The notes: generated by a model not told the origin, from the letters alone. 57,830 nt of DNA from Pseudomonadota bacterium (GCA_005792545.1 SXRM01000156.1:1-57830); one strand, 5' to 3'. Positions 17,757-27,668 are shown, numbered from the stretch's first letter. Translations and numbers: made by a program.

Positions 17757-18084
17757 CCTGCGGCTCAGCCGCGGACAGGGCTGCGGCAACGCGAACGTAC
17801 CCGCCCCCAGCCGACGGCGCACCCTGCTGCGGTCTTACACGTTGAAAGCGGGCAGCACAGGTTTGTGAATTAGCTTGTATTTGTTTGGCCGGGCAGGTCC
17901 GGCGCCGCCGCCGCGCTTGCCGCGCGCCTGCAAAACCGCGCACACTGGCTTGGCGGGCCGCGCGACGGGCGGGCGCGGCCGCAGACCGGCGTCGACTTGC
18001 GCAACCGCGCCATGCCGCCCCTTTGCAAGGCTGGGTATCTTTGGTCGCAACTGGCGCAACCAGTCACATCTGTCGTGGTGCCCA
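17757..18084. promoter_or_regulatory. Divergent intergenic region
   Basis: These 328 bases separate the divergent lipoprotein and FHA-regulator genes and must hold promoters for both. The AT-rich part is 17825-17885. I cannot assign -35/-10 boxes with confidence. The frame of the FHA gene is open from 17875, but that part translates to Arg/Ala/Pro-rich sequence unlike the family. Confidence 0.4.
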
Positions 18085-18993
18085 GTGAACGCAATCGTGC
18101 GGATCCTGGCACCCGATGGCGCGATCCGCGCGCTCGGTCCCGGCGACCTCATCGGCCGCATGGCGACGGCGGCGCTGCCGATCGACGACGGCAGAGTCAG
18201 CGAGGCCCATGCCCTGGTGAGCCTGCGCGCGGGCGAGTTGAAGCTCCTTGGCTTGCGTGGAGTGTTCGCCGTTGACGGTCAGCCGTGCAAGGAGGTGGTC
18301 CTGCGCCCGGGGTTGTGGGTCGCATTGGCGCCAGGCTTGAGTTTGGAAGTGCTCGACGTCGAGCTGCCCGAATTCATGCTGGCGCTGCAGGGCGACGGCT
18401 TGCCGCGGCAGGTGCTGGTCGGGGCGTGCAGTGTGCTGGTCTCGCCGCGGCTCTGTGTGGTCGGGCGCCACCAGGACGACGCTGCGGCCCACGTTTGGAA
18501 CAATGGCGTCAGTTGGAGGTTGCGCATTGCCGGCGGCGCGGCGCGCGACCTGGCATCGGGCCACACCTTTCGCGTCGGCGACCACGAGCTCTGCGCGGTG
18601 GCCGTTCCGGTGGTCGGCGCCGGCCAGGCACACACTGAAGTCGACGGCGCGTTTGCGGCACCGCTGCACATCGTCGCCGGTTTCGACACGGTGCACATCC
18701 ATCCGCAGGGTCGGGTCGGCGTGGCGCCGCTGACGCTGGACGGCATCTCAGCGCGCATCGTCTCGGAACTGGTAGCCCTGGCCGGCCCGGTGGCGTGGGA
18801 ACTGCTTGCCAGCGAAATCTGGCGCGACGAGCCTGACCGCGCCCGTCTACGCCAGCGCTGGGACGTGAGTCTGGCGCGGCTGCGCGGCAAGCTGCGCGCT
18901 GCGGCGATCCGGCCCGACCTGATTCGAGCCGGAGGAACCGGTCAGGTCGAGCTTCTGCTGTACCAGGGCGACGTCATCGATGACCGCACCTGA
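18085..18993 (+). CDS. FHA domain regulator with C-terminal winged-helix-like domain
   Basis: The 302-residue product starts at GTG 18085 (VNAIVRILAPDG), where FHA-like sequence begins. LIGRMATAALPIDDGRVSEAHALVSL fits the GR...S..HA.. phosphothreonine-binding core. A second beta-rich region follows. The last 95 residues resemble an OmpR/SARP-type winged helix: GVAPLTLDGISARIVSELV, LLASEIW, RLRQRWDVSLARLRGKL. It should link a phosphorylated partner to DNA binding. It overlaps the Ser/Thr kinase gene by 14 bases, so that kinase is the obvious partner; no target promoter is evident. Confidence 0.7.
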   Translation: MNAIVRILAPDGAIRALGPGDLIGRMATAALPIDDGRVSEAHALVSLRAGELKLLGLRGVFAVDGQPCKEVVLRPGLWVALAPGLSLEVLDVELPEFMLALQGDGLPRQVLVGACSVLVSPRLCVVGRHQDDAAAHVWNNGVSWRLRIAGGAARDLASGHTFRVGDHELCAVAVPVVGAGQAHTEVDGAFAAPLHIVAGFDTVHIHPQGRVGVAPLTLDGISARIVSELVALAGPVAWELLASEIWRDEPDRARLRQRWDVSLARLRGKLRAAAIRPDLIRAGGTGQVELLLYQGDVIDDRT

Positions 18994-21900
18994 GAGCGAC
19001 GACAGCGCCCAGTGGCCAGTTTCTGGCGCCAGTTGGCCGACGCCGCAGCAGGACGACCAGCGAGCCACCCACCCCTTTGCTACACCGGAGGCGCTGCGCT
19101 ACCAGGTCGGCGGGCAGTTGGGCCGCGGCGGCATGGGGGTGGTCCATTCGGCGCTCGACGTGCGGCTGGGGCGGGTGGTCGCGCTCAAGCGCGCAGCGAC
19201 GGCGCAAACGGCCGCTCAGTTGGGGCGCGAAGCCTCGCTCACCGCCGGCCTCGACCATCCCGGCATCGTGCAAGTCCACGACGCCGGCATTGGCAGCGAT
19301 GGCGCGCCATTCTACACCATGCGGCTGGCCGGCCAGCGCACGCTGGCAGATGCGCTGACTGAAACGGCCTCTCTGACGGACCGGCTGCGGCTGTTGCGGC
19401 GCGTACTGGCGGCGGCCGAAGCGGTCGCCTATGCCCACGACCGCAAAGTGCTGCACTGCGACCTCAAACCTGGGAACATCCTGCTCGGCGCGTTCGGCGA
19501 GACGCAGGTCGCCGACTGGGGCCTTGCATGCGTGTTGGACGGGTCGCCAAGGGCTTCGTCGGCGGGCACGCCCGGCTACTTGCCGCCAGAACACACCAGC
19601 ACCGCGCCACCGAACGCCCAAACCGATGTCTATGCACTGGGCGTGACCCTGGCCGAGGTCATCGCGGGTCGCCCTTTGGCTGCAAAGCTCGCTGCGGACC
19701 GGGGCTCCATACGGCAAATGCTCGCCGGCAGCACGGACGTGCCCGCAGACCTGGCGGCGATTGTGCTGTGCGCGACCGACACCGACCGGAATCGACGCTA
19801 CGGCGACGCTAAAGCCCTCGCCGCTGACCTGGACGCTTTCCTGGACGGTCGCCGGGTGGCTGCGCATCGCTACACGGCCTGGCAGCACGCGCGGCGGCTG
19901 GCTCAGGTCTGGCGCGCGCCGTTGGCGGTCGCCGCGGTGGCCGTGGTCGTGCTGGTGGTCGGTCAGAGCATCGCGTTCGTGCGCACGCTGGACGAGCGCG
20001 ACCGCGCCGTTGCTGCCGAAGCGACAGCCAAAGCGGCACTGCGGCGTGCTGATCGCAACCTGGGTCAGGCGTTGCTCGAAGCCGCACGCTCTGCGGCGGG
20101 CGCCGGCAATCTGCCGGAGGCGGAGGTCCTCGCGGCGCGCGCCCTCGAGCTGCGCGACGATCCGGCGGCGCGCGGCCTCTTGATGCAGGCGCGGGTGCAG
20201 ACCGTACAGCGCGCCGGGCCGGCGGTGCCGCTGCCCGAATGCCTGCGGTCGATTCCGAGTGCTGCGGGCGACCTGCTGCTGTGTCTGCGCGCCGACAGCG
20301 TCGCCGCCTACGACTTGCGACGCGCAGGCGACGCCGTGCTGCGCTGGGAGGTGCCAGGGGCGGCCCAAGACGGCGCGTGGACGCCGGCGGGGGCGGTCGT
20401 GTCGTTGGGGCCGGCGCGCGTGGCGCTGCTGGACGCCCGCGACGGTCGCGCCCGGCCGCAACCTGCTGCGGCGATTGGTCGCGGCACCTGGTTGGTCGGA
20501 GGCGCGGACGCAGTGGCGGTGCGGTTTGCGGCGGATGGCTTCGCTTTGCACGATCTGGGCCGCGACTTGGTCCGTGAGGTCAAGACCTGCGGTGGCGCGG
20601 CCACCGTGGCGGTTGCGCGCGCCCCCCAGCACGGGCCGGCGCCTGGTGCCATCGCGGCTGTCTGCGATTCCGGGCTGGTAGAGGTGCTTGCGGATGGCGC
20701 ATCGCCGACAACGTGGGAGAGCGGGTTTGGGGCGCAGCGCGGAGCAAGCACGGCTTGGTGGCTGCCCGATGGTCGCGGCCTGGTCATCGGCACCCATGCG
20801 GGGATCGTGGGTGTTTTCAATTGGCCGGGAGGCGCGCGACGATATGGGTTCCAGGCCGGCCTGGGCCAGGTGCTGCGCATCACAGGCGGCGTGGATCGCG
20901 CCGTGGCAACAGGCGACCAGGGCGGCGCGGTCGCGTGGGACCTGCACAGTGGCGCGGAACTCGGCCGGCTTCCGCGTTCTGGCGGTCGTGCCGCCGCGGT
21001 GACAGCGGACGGCGAGATTCGGATGTTCGGTGCCGCCCTAACGCGATGGCGCCTCCCCGCCGAGGTGCGGGCCCTAGCTCTGCCCGGCGGCGACCGCGAA
21101 CACGGTCTGGCGTCTGCTGCCATTGCCGGCGACGGGCAGCGCGTTGCCCTGGCGCGCGCCGATGGAACGCTGCTAGTGGTGCGAACTGCTGATGGCGCCC
21201 AACTGTTTCGCGATCACCCGGCTGAACACGTGCTCAAGTTCGCGGCGTGGTCGGCGGACGGTGCGCAGTTGGCGGTGGCTGCGGCGCAAAGCCCTGGCCT
21301 CGTCGAGTACCGGACCCAGGGCACTTGGGCGCGCTTGCCTGCCAGCGGCTTGGGGGCGCTGCGGCGTGTCATCGCGATGCGTAGCGGCGCCCGGGTGGTG
21401 GCTCCGTATGCCGTGGGGCTGCAGATCCTGCCCTCGCCGCCAGGGGCATTGCCGTTCGCCTACACGCCCACGCCGACGGACGGCGTGGCGCAGACCTTTC
21501 GCGACCTCGCAGCGGCGACCGACCTGCGTCACGGCGTGGCTGTCGACAACGGCGGCGGCATTCACCACATCCTCGATGGGACTCCGGTCGCCATCGTCCA
21601 AATTGCCAGCCTGCCCGGCGCCGAGGTTGCCGACATCGTCGGCGGCGGGGCCCTGCTCGCCGTGGCCAGCGCAGGTCAGGTGACCCTCTTGGATCGAAGC
21701 GGCAAGCAGCTGCGAACGGCAATCACCGGTGGCGACCGCATCCACGACATCGCCTTCAGCCCGGACGGTCGCTGGCTGGCGGTTGGCGAGATGGCCGGCA
21801 TTGGCCGCATCCTGGACGTCGCGACCCTGCAAACGCGGGCGGTGCTGGCCGGCCACACCCGCCGCGTCAGCACCGTTGCTTTCGACCCTGGTGGCCAATG

Positions 21901-22009
21901 GCTGCTGACGGCAAGCTGGGACGGCAGCGCGCGAATCTGGGACATGCCTACCCTGACGCTCGCGCCAGCAGTCCTGGTCGGCGAGGCCGCGGCGCGCTGG
22001 GAAAATTGA
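18980..22009 (+). CDS. Transmembrane Ser/Thr protein kinase with WD40-like repeats
   Basis: The 1,009-residue product has a PknB-type kinase domain at about residues 40-290: GRGGMGVV loop, VALK with K70, catalytic D161 in VLHCDLKPGN (HCD instead of HRD, which marks a non-RD kinase), and D179 in ADWG. A membrane segment spans 314-334, then comes a short helical coil. The remaining 650 residues are beta-propeller-like and end in clear WD40 units (DIAFSPDGRWLAVGE; TVAFDPGGQWLLTASWDGSARIWD). Myxobacteria carry many such kinases. Translation is coupled to the FHA regulator upstream, which suggests a kinase-to-FHA phosphorelay. Confidence 0.88.
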   Translation: MTAPESDDSAQWPVSGASWPTPQQDDQRATHPFATPEALRYQVGGQLGRGGMGVVHSALDVRLGRVVALKRAATAQTAAQLGREASLTAGLDHPGIVQVHDAGIGSDGAPFYTMRLAGQRTLADALTETASLTDRLRLLRRVLAAAEAVAYAHDRKVLHCDLKPGNILLGAFGETQVADWGLACVLDGSPRASSAGTPGYLPPEHTSTAPPNAQTDVYALGVTLAEVIAGRPLAAKLAADRGSIRQMLAGSTDVPADLAAIVLCATDTDRNRRYGDAKALAADLDAFLDGRRVAAHRYTAWQHARRLAQVWRAPLAVAAVAVVVLVVGQSIAFVRTLDERDRAVAAEATAKAALRRADRNLGQALLEAARSAAGAGNLPEAEVLAARALELRDDPAARGLLMQARVQTVQRAGPAVPLPECLRSIPSAAGDLLLCLRADSVAAYDLRRAGDAVLRWEVPGAAQDGAWTPAGAVVSLGPARVALLDARDGRARPQPAAAIGRGTWLVGGADAVAVRFAADGFALHDLGRDLVREVKTCGGAATVAVARAPQHGPAPGAIAAVCDSGLVEVLADGASPTTWESGFGAQRGASTAWWLPDGRGLVIGTHAGIVGVFNWPGGARRYGFQAGLGQVLRITGGVDRAVATGDQGGAVAWDLHSGAELGRLPRSGGRAAAVTADGEIRMFGAALTRWRLPAEVRALALPGGDREHGLASAAIAGDGQRVALARADGTLLVVRTADGAQLFRDHPAEHVLKFAAWSADGAQLAVAAAQSPGLVEYRTQGTWARLPASGLGALRRVIAMRSGARVVAPYAVGLQILPSPPGALPFAYTPTPTDGVAQTFRDLAAATDLRHGVAVDNGGGIHHILDGTPVAIVQIASLPGAEVADIVGGGALLAVASAGQVTLLDRSGKQLRTAITGGDRIHDIAFSPDGRWLAVGEMAGIGRILDVATLQTRAVLAGHTRRVSTVAFDPGGQWLLTASWDGSARIWDMPTLTLAPAVLVGEAAARWEN

Positions 22010-22010
22010 A

Positions 22011-22034
22011 GGCACCCTTTGTTCAGATCGATGA
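22011..22034 (+). promoter_or_regulatory. Conserved leader motif, copy 1
   Basis: GGCACCCTTTGTTCAGATCG followed by ATGA. It shares the 19-base core CCTTTGTTCAGAYNNRTGA with three other sites in this window. It lies 148 bases upstream of the lipoprotein start at 22159, in the same orientation. The sequence after the core is not conserved. Confidence 0.55.
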
Positions 22035-22158
22035 TTTCACAGATGCTTTTAGGACGACCGTGATCGCGTGTATGAACGGCGTAGGATGGCAGCAATGCCC
22101 CCGGTTGGTAGAGTGACGCTCGCCGGCTTGTCGTGCTGGTGGCGAATCTGGGGCGGAC

Positions 22159-24372
22159 ATGCGGCGGCTTTCGTTGAGTTTTCTTGGTGATCGCTGGGCT
22201 GCGGTTGCCCTGGCGGTCGCGGTGGGCGCTGTTGGGTGCGCTGGCGACCCCGCTGCCGGTTCTGGCGCTGGCGCTGGAGCCACCGGTGCAAGCGACGCGA
22301 CGGTATCTGACGTTCTGGCGAAAGACGAGACGGCGGCCAATGCCGATGGCGGCGGCGGGCAAGGCGATAGCGCCTCGGCCGCCCCTGACGCAGCTGACGT
22401 CGGCACCGCCGATGCGGGCGATGCCGCTGCGGCAGCCGATGCCGAGCCAGCTGACCTGGGCACTGCCGATGGCGGGCCGACGGAGGCTGGCGCGCTTGAC
22501 GCCGTTGCAGTTGACTCGGCGCCAATCGACGCAGTTCAGGCCGATGAGTCCGCCGCTGAAGTTGCGCAGGACATGCTGGAGCCAGAAGTGTCACCCGCGG
22601 ACGCACTCGCGGAGGTGGCCCCCAACGCGGATGTCGCTGACGCCGAAGCGCCGGATACCGCGGCGGCCGACACTGCACCCGCGACGGAGACCGTGCAGCC
22701 CGATCCCGACGTTGCGGCAGACGCCACCAGCCAAACGGAGACAGAACCAGAAGACGCAGGCGCTGCCGACGCCGTTGCTGCCGACGCAACGACGCCAGAC
22801 GCCTGCGCCGCCGCTGAGTCGTGCAATGGCCAGGACGACAACTGCAACGGTCAGACCGACGAAGGTGCGCTGTGCGATGACGCCAACGCTTGCACCGCCG
22901 ACGTGTGTAGCGCCGGTGCCTGCACGAACACGGCCAAGAACTGCGATGACGGCAACGCGTGCACGGACGACAGCTGCACTGCGGCGACCGGAGCCTGCGC
23001 GCAAGCCGCCAATGCGACGCCGTGTGACGACCTCAACGCCTGCTCAAGCGGCGATGCATGCGCCGCCAAGACCTGCGCGGGAAAGCCCGTGGTCTGCGAC
23101 GACAAAAACCCGTGCACCAAGGACAGCTGCAACGCATTGAACGGCTGTGTTCATACCAGCGACGACGCGCTGCCGTGCACCGACAGCATCCCGTGCACGA
23201 CGGACAAGTGTACCGGCGGGCAGTGCGCGTCGACTGCCGTGGTCTGTGACGACAAGAACCCGTGCACCAAAGACAGTTGCAACGCCACGACCGGCGCGTG
23301 CCAGACCGCACCCGACGACGCCGCGCCCTGCGCCGATGCCAATCCCTGCACGACGGACAAATGCTCGGCTGGCAAGTGTACGGCCACCGTAATCGCGGGG
23401 TGCAAGGGCTGCACGACGGACGCGGCTTGCGACGACAAGAACGCTTGCACCAAGAACAGTTGCGACGTTGCGTCGGGGACATGCAAGCTCGTCAACGACG
23501 ACCTTGCGCTTTGCAGTGACGGCAAGACGTGCACCACGGACAAGTGCGCAAATGGCCAGTGCAACTCGACGGCCAAGGATTGCGACGACAAGAACCAGTG
23601 CACCAAAGATACTTGCGACATCGCGACCGACAGTTGCAAGCATGTCAACGACGACCTGGCGCCGTGCTCAGACAACAACGCGTGCACGGCGGACAAGTGC
23701 AAACTGGGAGCATGCACCGTGACGCCCAAGGTCTGCGACGATAAGCTCCCGTGCACCAAGGACAGTTGCAACACGCTGAGCGGGGCTTGCACGGCTACCA
23801 ACGACGACACGGCGACATGTAGCGATGGCCTGGCGTGCACCACCGGCGACAAGTGCGCGGCCGGCAAATGCGTGGTGACGCCGAAGGTGTGCGACGACGG
23901 CAACCCGTGTACCAAGGACTCCTGCACCGCAGCCACGGGCGCATGCGCGTTCGTCAATGACAACGCGTTGAAGTGCAGCGGGACCGGCCAGTGCATGACG
24001 CATACGTGCTCGGCTGGTAAGTGCGTTTCGGCCGCATTGGTTTGCAACGACTCGAATCCTTGCACCAAAGACAGTTGCGATGCGGCGAGCAACACGTGCA
24101 AATTCGTTGCCGACGACGCTTTGCCCTGCTCGGACGGAAACCTGTGTACGACGTTGGACAAGTGCGTCTCAGGCAAGTGCACTGGGACGCCGAAGAACTG
24201 CAATGATGGTTGCGCGTGCACAGTGACGAATTGCAACGCGAGTACAGGCGCTTGTGTGCTCCTTCAAGTGCAGACGAATATTTCGTGCACGCTGATTGGC
24301 GGCGGCACGGGGCAGTGCAACGCAAGCTATCAGAAGAACTGCAAAGGCTGCCAGGCGGGCCTGCCTCCGTAG
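22159..24372 (+). CDS. Cysteine-repeat lipoprotein with MopE-like motif
   Basis: The 737-residue product has a signal with lipobox AVGAVGC (lipidated Cys near residue 27). About 190 residues of Ala/Asp/Thr/Val-rich acidic linker follow, then CNGQDDNCNGQTDEG (MopE-like). The rest is a long array of CDDKNPCTKDSCNATTGAC-type units, each with about six cysteines, to the C terminus. Lys-Asp-Ser-Cys variants dominate, unlike the Asn/Asp-rich units of the protein at 41660. There is no terminal globular domain. It is expected on the outer membrane surface, probably disulfide-stabilised and cation-binding; the function is unknown. Confidence 0.82.
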   Translation: MRRLSLSFLGDRWAAVALAVAVGAVGCAGDPAAGSGAGAGATGASDATVSDVLAKDETAANADGGGGQGDSASAAPDAADVGTADAGDAAAAADAEPADLGTADGGPTEAGALDAVAVDSAPIDAVQADESAAEVAQDMLEPEVSPADALAEVAPNADVADAEAPDTAAADTAPATETVQPDPDVAADATSQTETEPEDAGAADAVAADATTPDACAAAESCNGQDDNCNGQTDEGALCDDANACTADVCSAGACTNTAKNCDDGNACTDDSCTAATGACAQAANATPCDDLNACSSGDACAAKTCAGKPVVCDDKNPCTKDSCNALNGCVHTSDDALPCTDSIPCTTDKCTGGQCASTAVVCDDKNPCTKDSCNATTGACQTAPDDAAPCADANPCTTDKCSAGKCTATVIAGCKGCTTDAACDDKNACTKNSCDVASGTCKLVNDDLALCSDGKTCTTDKCANGQCNSTAKDCDDKNQCTKDTCDIATDSCKHVNDDLAPCSDNNACTADKCKLGACTVTPKVCDDKLPCTKDSCNTLSGACTATNDDTATCSDGLACTTGDKCAAGKCVVTPKVCDDGNPCTKDSCTAATGACAFVNDNALKCSGTGQCMTHTCSAGKCVSAALVCNDSNPCTKDSCDAASNTCKFVADDALPCSDGNLCTTLDKCVSGKCTGTPKNCNDGCACTVTNCNASTGACVLLQVQTNISCTLIGGGTGQCNASYQKNCKGCQAGLPP

Positions 24373-24384
24373 GCGCGGATCGAA

Positions 24385-24408
24385 GGCACCCTTTGTTCAG
24401 ACCCATGA
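24385..24408 (+). promoter_or_regulatory. Conserved leader motif, copy 2
   Basis: GGCACCCTTTGTTCAGACCC followed by ATGA, 12 bases after the stop of the cysteine-repeat lipoprotein gene and about 175 bases upstream of the aminotransferase GTG in the same orientation. The first 17 bases are identical to copy 1. Confidence 0.55.
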
Positions 24409-24559
24409 ACTCGTGGTGGTTTCTCGAGCTGCATGGATCGCGGGGAAGTCCGCAGCGCAGACAGCGCTGGCCGAAGTCGTCGCACCCTTGCACGTCACCC
24501 ATAACCTTGCTACACGGCCCCCGCCGGGCCCGCCGCGGCCCCGCCTGTGGAGCCCCAGC

Positions 24560-25972
24560 GTGTCGCAGCCAGCCTCGCCCAGCGCGCTCGCGCTTGAACG
24601 TTTTGTCGCCCGGTCGCCGGGACTGCGCGAGCCGCGGTTCTCGGTGCCGGTGCCCGGTCTACCGACGCTACCGGACTTGAAGAAGATGGCCCGCGACCGG
24701 CGCGCGGCAGGCCTGCCGGTCATCGATCAATCGGCGGGCGACATCGACGACGTGGGCCAGCCGCTGCACCCGGATCTGCCGGCGTGGATCGCTGAGACGC
24801 GTGCGCGGCTGGTGGCGGGCGGTGCGGCAGAGTTGCGGCCCACCACGGGCGACGCCTACGGCTATCCGGGCAACTATCAGCAGCAATACCCGGCGGTCCT
24901 GGCTATCCTGGCGCAAAGTTGGGGCATCACTGGGCCGGTGCTGGCCATGCACACGGTGTCGGGCCGCGCGGTGCTCGACTGCGCTTTTCGCGGCCTGATT
25001 GCGCTCGCCAAGACCCGCGGCTTGCTGGAACCGTACGCGATCGCCTTGGATCCACTGGCGTGGTCGGGGTATCAACCGCTTGCGGCAGACCTCGGGCTTG
25101 AGCTGGTGCACCTGCCGGCCGTTGAAGGTCATGGCCTGGCGGCAAGCGCGCTGGGTTTGACCGAGGCGCGGCGATTCGCGAGCGCGCGCGGCCGCACCGT
25201 GATTGGCGCCTTGCCAGTGGTGCCGAGCAACCCGAGCGGTACCGGGCTATCGGCCGACAACCTGGCGGCGCTGGCCGAGACCGCAGCCGCGGCGCGCGTA
25301 CCGCTGCTCATCGACGGCTTCTACTCGCCGCTGGACCCGGCGGGCCATGCGAATTGCGTGCCGATGGCCGAATTGCACGGGCGGCTGGCACCAGAGGTGT
25401 TGGGCAATATCGGGCTTGTCGTCGGCGAGACCAAAGTCGCAAGCTCGCAAAACAAGACCGCTTCGTTGTTTTGGTGCGCGCCGTCTGGCCAGGACGCGAT
25501 CGCCCGCGCGGTGCTGCACCAGGCCAACGAGCGGCTCAAGACCACCAATCTGTACCCGCGACCGCAGGAGGCGGTCGTCGCCGCGGCGCTGCATACGTTT
25601 CCCGGTGGCGTGCAGGCGGCGATGGGACCACGCTACTTAGCCCTGGACGGCGCCAGGCAAGCGATGCACTCGGTGTGCGATCGACTGGGCATCCCGCTCT
25701 CGATTGGCGGGTCATTCTATGGCACCGCAGCGCTTGTGGACAACGACGGCAATAGCCTGTTGCGCGACGAGTCTGGCCGGCCGCTCGCCGATGCGCGCTC
25801 CGTCATCGCAGCCCTGGTGACGCGGTATGGCCTGGTCGGTGCGCCGGGCGGCATGTTCTCGCCTGCGCCGGAAGCCACGCTACTGGTGCGGCTGACTGCG
25901 GCGGTGACACTGACCGACGTCGAGCGCGTCGGCGAAATCCTGGAAACGCTGTTGGAACAAGCCCGTGCCTGA
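24560..25972 (+). CDS. PLP-dependent aminotransferase (aspartate aminotransferase fold)
   Basis: The 470-residue product has fold-type I features: NPSGTGLSADNLAALAE, LIDGFYSPLD (Asp/Tyr contacting PLP), and ETKVASSQNKTASLFW carrying the likely Schiff-base lysine. The C-terminal small domain is complete (LVGAPGGMFSPAPEATLLVRL). I chose GTG 24560, which follows GGAG at 7 bases; the frame is open to 24296 but that part overlaps the upstream lipoprotein gene. The substrate is unknown. The stop region overlaps the ligase-like gene by 8 bases, so the two products probably act in one pathway. Confidence 0.8.
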   Translation: MSQPASPSALALERFVARSPGLREPRFSVPVPGLPTLPDLKKMARDRRAAGLPVIDQSAGDIDDVGQPLHPDLPAWIAETRARLVAGGAAELRPTTGDAYGYPGNYQQQYPAVLAILAQSWGITGPVLAMHTVSGRAVLDCAFRGLIALAKTRGLLEPYAIALDPLAWSGYQPLAADLGLELVHLPAVEGHGLAASALGLTEARRFASARGRTVIGALPVVPSNPSGTGLSADNLAALAETAAAARVPLLIDGFYSPLDPAGHANCVPMAELHGRLAPEVLGNIGLVVGETKVASSQNKTASLFWCAPSGQDAIARAVLHQANERLKTTNLYPRPQEAVVAAALHTFPGGVQAAMGPRYLALDGARQAMHSVCDRLGIPLSIGGSFYGTAALVDNDGNSLLRDESGRPLADARSVIAALVTRYGLVGAPGGMFSPAPEATLLVRLTAAVTLTDVERVGEILETLLEQARA

Positions 25973-27668
25973 CCGCATCACCACGCGACGCCTGGACGCC
26001 ATCCGGCGCGCCATCGAGACCGGCGACCCGCACCTGGGCGCAGAGACCGAGGGTATTGTCGTCGACGCGCGCACGTTCGACGTCCTGCACACGCTGGGCG
26101 GTCAGCAACCGACGACGGCCATCAGCGGCTGGCTGCGTCAACAAGGCGGCGATGCGGCCGAGTTCGCGCGCGACATCGTGCCCGACGTGCCCGAGACCAC
26201 GGTCGAAGCCAATCCGGCGCCGCTGCGCTCGCCTGTCTCGACGGCCGCCGCTCAGCGGTTGATGGTCATCCTGGCCGACGCGGCGCTGCTGCACCTGAAC
26301 GCCAGGCACGGCCACCATGCCCAACTGCTGCACGGCGCGGCTTGGCGGCCACCGTGGATCACCGCAGAGGACGCGTCGCTGGGTGCGGAGCCGTTCAAGC
26401 GCTTCTACTACCAGTACCAGATCGGTGTGCACGGCGACAAAGTCGGCGCTGCGGCCGGCGATCACTTCAACCTGTCGGCGCCGTGGCTGGGCGAAGTGGG
26501 CGACGCCGACATCTCGCGCAAGATGATCGAAATGACCGGGCGCATGCGGCTGGTCGGCGGCGCGCTCTCGGTGGCGCTGTCTGCCGCTTCGCCGTTGTTC
26601 TTCGGCGCTGGATTTGAGCGGCCGTCGCCCAAGTTCGGCACCAGCATTACGCCATGGGAGTCGGCCCGGCTCGGACATGTCTGGCCGGGTCGCACGCTGA
26701 TGGATGTGTCGGGCCTGTACCGCGATCCGGTGTCGTTTCGCCGCACCATGCGCCAGTTTGCCGAGTCGGGGACGCTGCTCAGTGGCCGCGACATCTGGCT
26801 GGCGGTGCGCGCGCAGCCGGGTCGCGTCGCGCCGGGTCCGAGCTTCGAAGACGTCTGTGCGGATGCCGGGCTGGATCTCGCCACTCCGGACGGCCGCGAG
26901 CGCGCGCGGGTGTTGCTGCACACCTGCTTTCAATACGGACCGCGCTTTCCCGACCACATCCACCGCACCGAACCGGCCTGGCAAAAGTTGGAGGCGTGGC
27001 GCCAGAATCTGCTCGAACGCGTGCTGCTGGCACCGCGCAATCGAGTTGAAGTGCGCACGCTCGAAACGCCGCCCGCATTCGCCGCGGATAGCCCCGGCGG
27101 CGATTATCGGACGCCGTACGAGTGGATGAAGGCGGTGCACGCGCTGTTGGATGTGGTGTTCGTGTGGTTGGCCGAGAACCCGCCGCAGATCGACGAGTTG
27201 GAGTACGGCGAGCTCGAATTGCAGGCCGCGAAAAGCAACGAACAGGCAGTGCTGTACGGCGGGCTGGACGCGCAGATCCGTTGGATTCCGTCGGGCATGC
27301 ACGCCATGAGCGCGCGCGAGGCCTTGGGGCGGCTGCTGCACGACACCGAGGCGGTCGCCGAGGCCCTTGGTCACACGCAACACCTGGATCTGATTCGCAG
27401 AGCGGTGACGGGCGAGACCAGCCCACCGGCCGAGCGCATCCGCATGGAGCTCGGCGCCTGGTACGGCATCGACACCGCCAACCGCCACAACGCACGGCTC
27501 TTGCCCGACGATTCGTACCCGCGCGAGCTGCTGAGGCGCACGCGCGCGGCGATGGCGCTGGAACTGGACACCATCGAAGCAGACCTGCCGCGCATGCCCG
27601 ACCTCGACCGACCGCGGCTGGCGGCGATGGTGGCTTGTGTGCGGCGGGTGCGGGTGGGGGTGGCTTGA
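25965..27668 (+). CDS. Glutamate-cysteine ligase-like carboxylate-amine ligase (GCS2 superfamily)
   Basis: The 567-residue product has the layout of ATP-dependent GCS2/YbdK-type ligases. An N-terminal GAETEGIVVDARTFDVLHT resembles the family's GxExExxxxD start, VEANPAPL a metal-binding strand, and DHFNLSAPW and ALSAASPLFFG the later conserved blocks. The C-terminal 250 residues are helical and match nothing I know. Such enzymes join an amino acid to a glutamate carboxylate. The overlap with the aminotransferase gene suggests one enzyme makes an amino-acid precursor and the other condenses it. It converges on the HNH gene, 58 bases away. Confidence 0.65.
   Translation: MPDRITTRRLDAIRRAIETGDPHLGAETEGIVVDARTFDVLHTLGGQQPTTAISGWLRQQGGDAAEFARDIVPDVPETTVEANPAPLRSPVSTAAAQRLMVILADAALLHLNARHGHHAQLLHGAAWRPPWITAEDASLGAEPFKRFYYQYQIGVHGDKVGAAAGDHFNLSAPWLGEVGDADISRKMIEMTGRMRLVGGALSVALSAASPLFFGAGFERPSPKFGTSITPWESARLGHVWPGRTLMDVSGLYRDPVSFRRTMRQFAESGTLLSGRDIWLAVRAQPGRVAPGPSFEDVCADAGLDLATPDGRERARVLLHTCFQYGPRFPDHIHRTEPAWQKLEAWRQNLLERVLLAPRNRVEVRTLETPPAFAADSPGGDYRTPYEWMKAVHALLDVVFVWLAENPPQIDELEYGELELQAAKSNEQAVLYGGLDAQIRWIPSGMHAMSAREALGRLLHDTEAVAEALGHTQHLDLIRRAVTGETSPPAERIRMELGAWYGIDTANRHNARLLPDDSYPRELLRRTRAAMALELDTIEADLPRMPDLDRPRLAAMVACVRRVRVGVA

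Noticed and set aside
18974-20947. 657-codon minus-strand frame
   Set aside because: Antisense shadow of the Ser/Thr kinase gene; no domain content.
22011-22034. Leader motif read as a sigma-54 promoter because of GGCAC
   Set aside because: The GG and GC/GT elements do not have the required spacing, and only two of the four copies contain GGCAC.
22800-24300. Periodic DNA that could be mistaken for a CRISPR-like or VNTR array
   Set aside because: The periodicity comes from cysteine-repeat codons in one continuous frame; there are no uniform repeat/spacer units.
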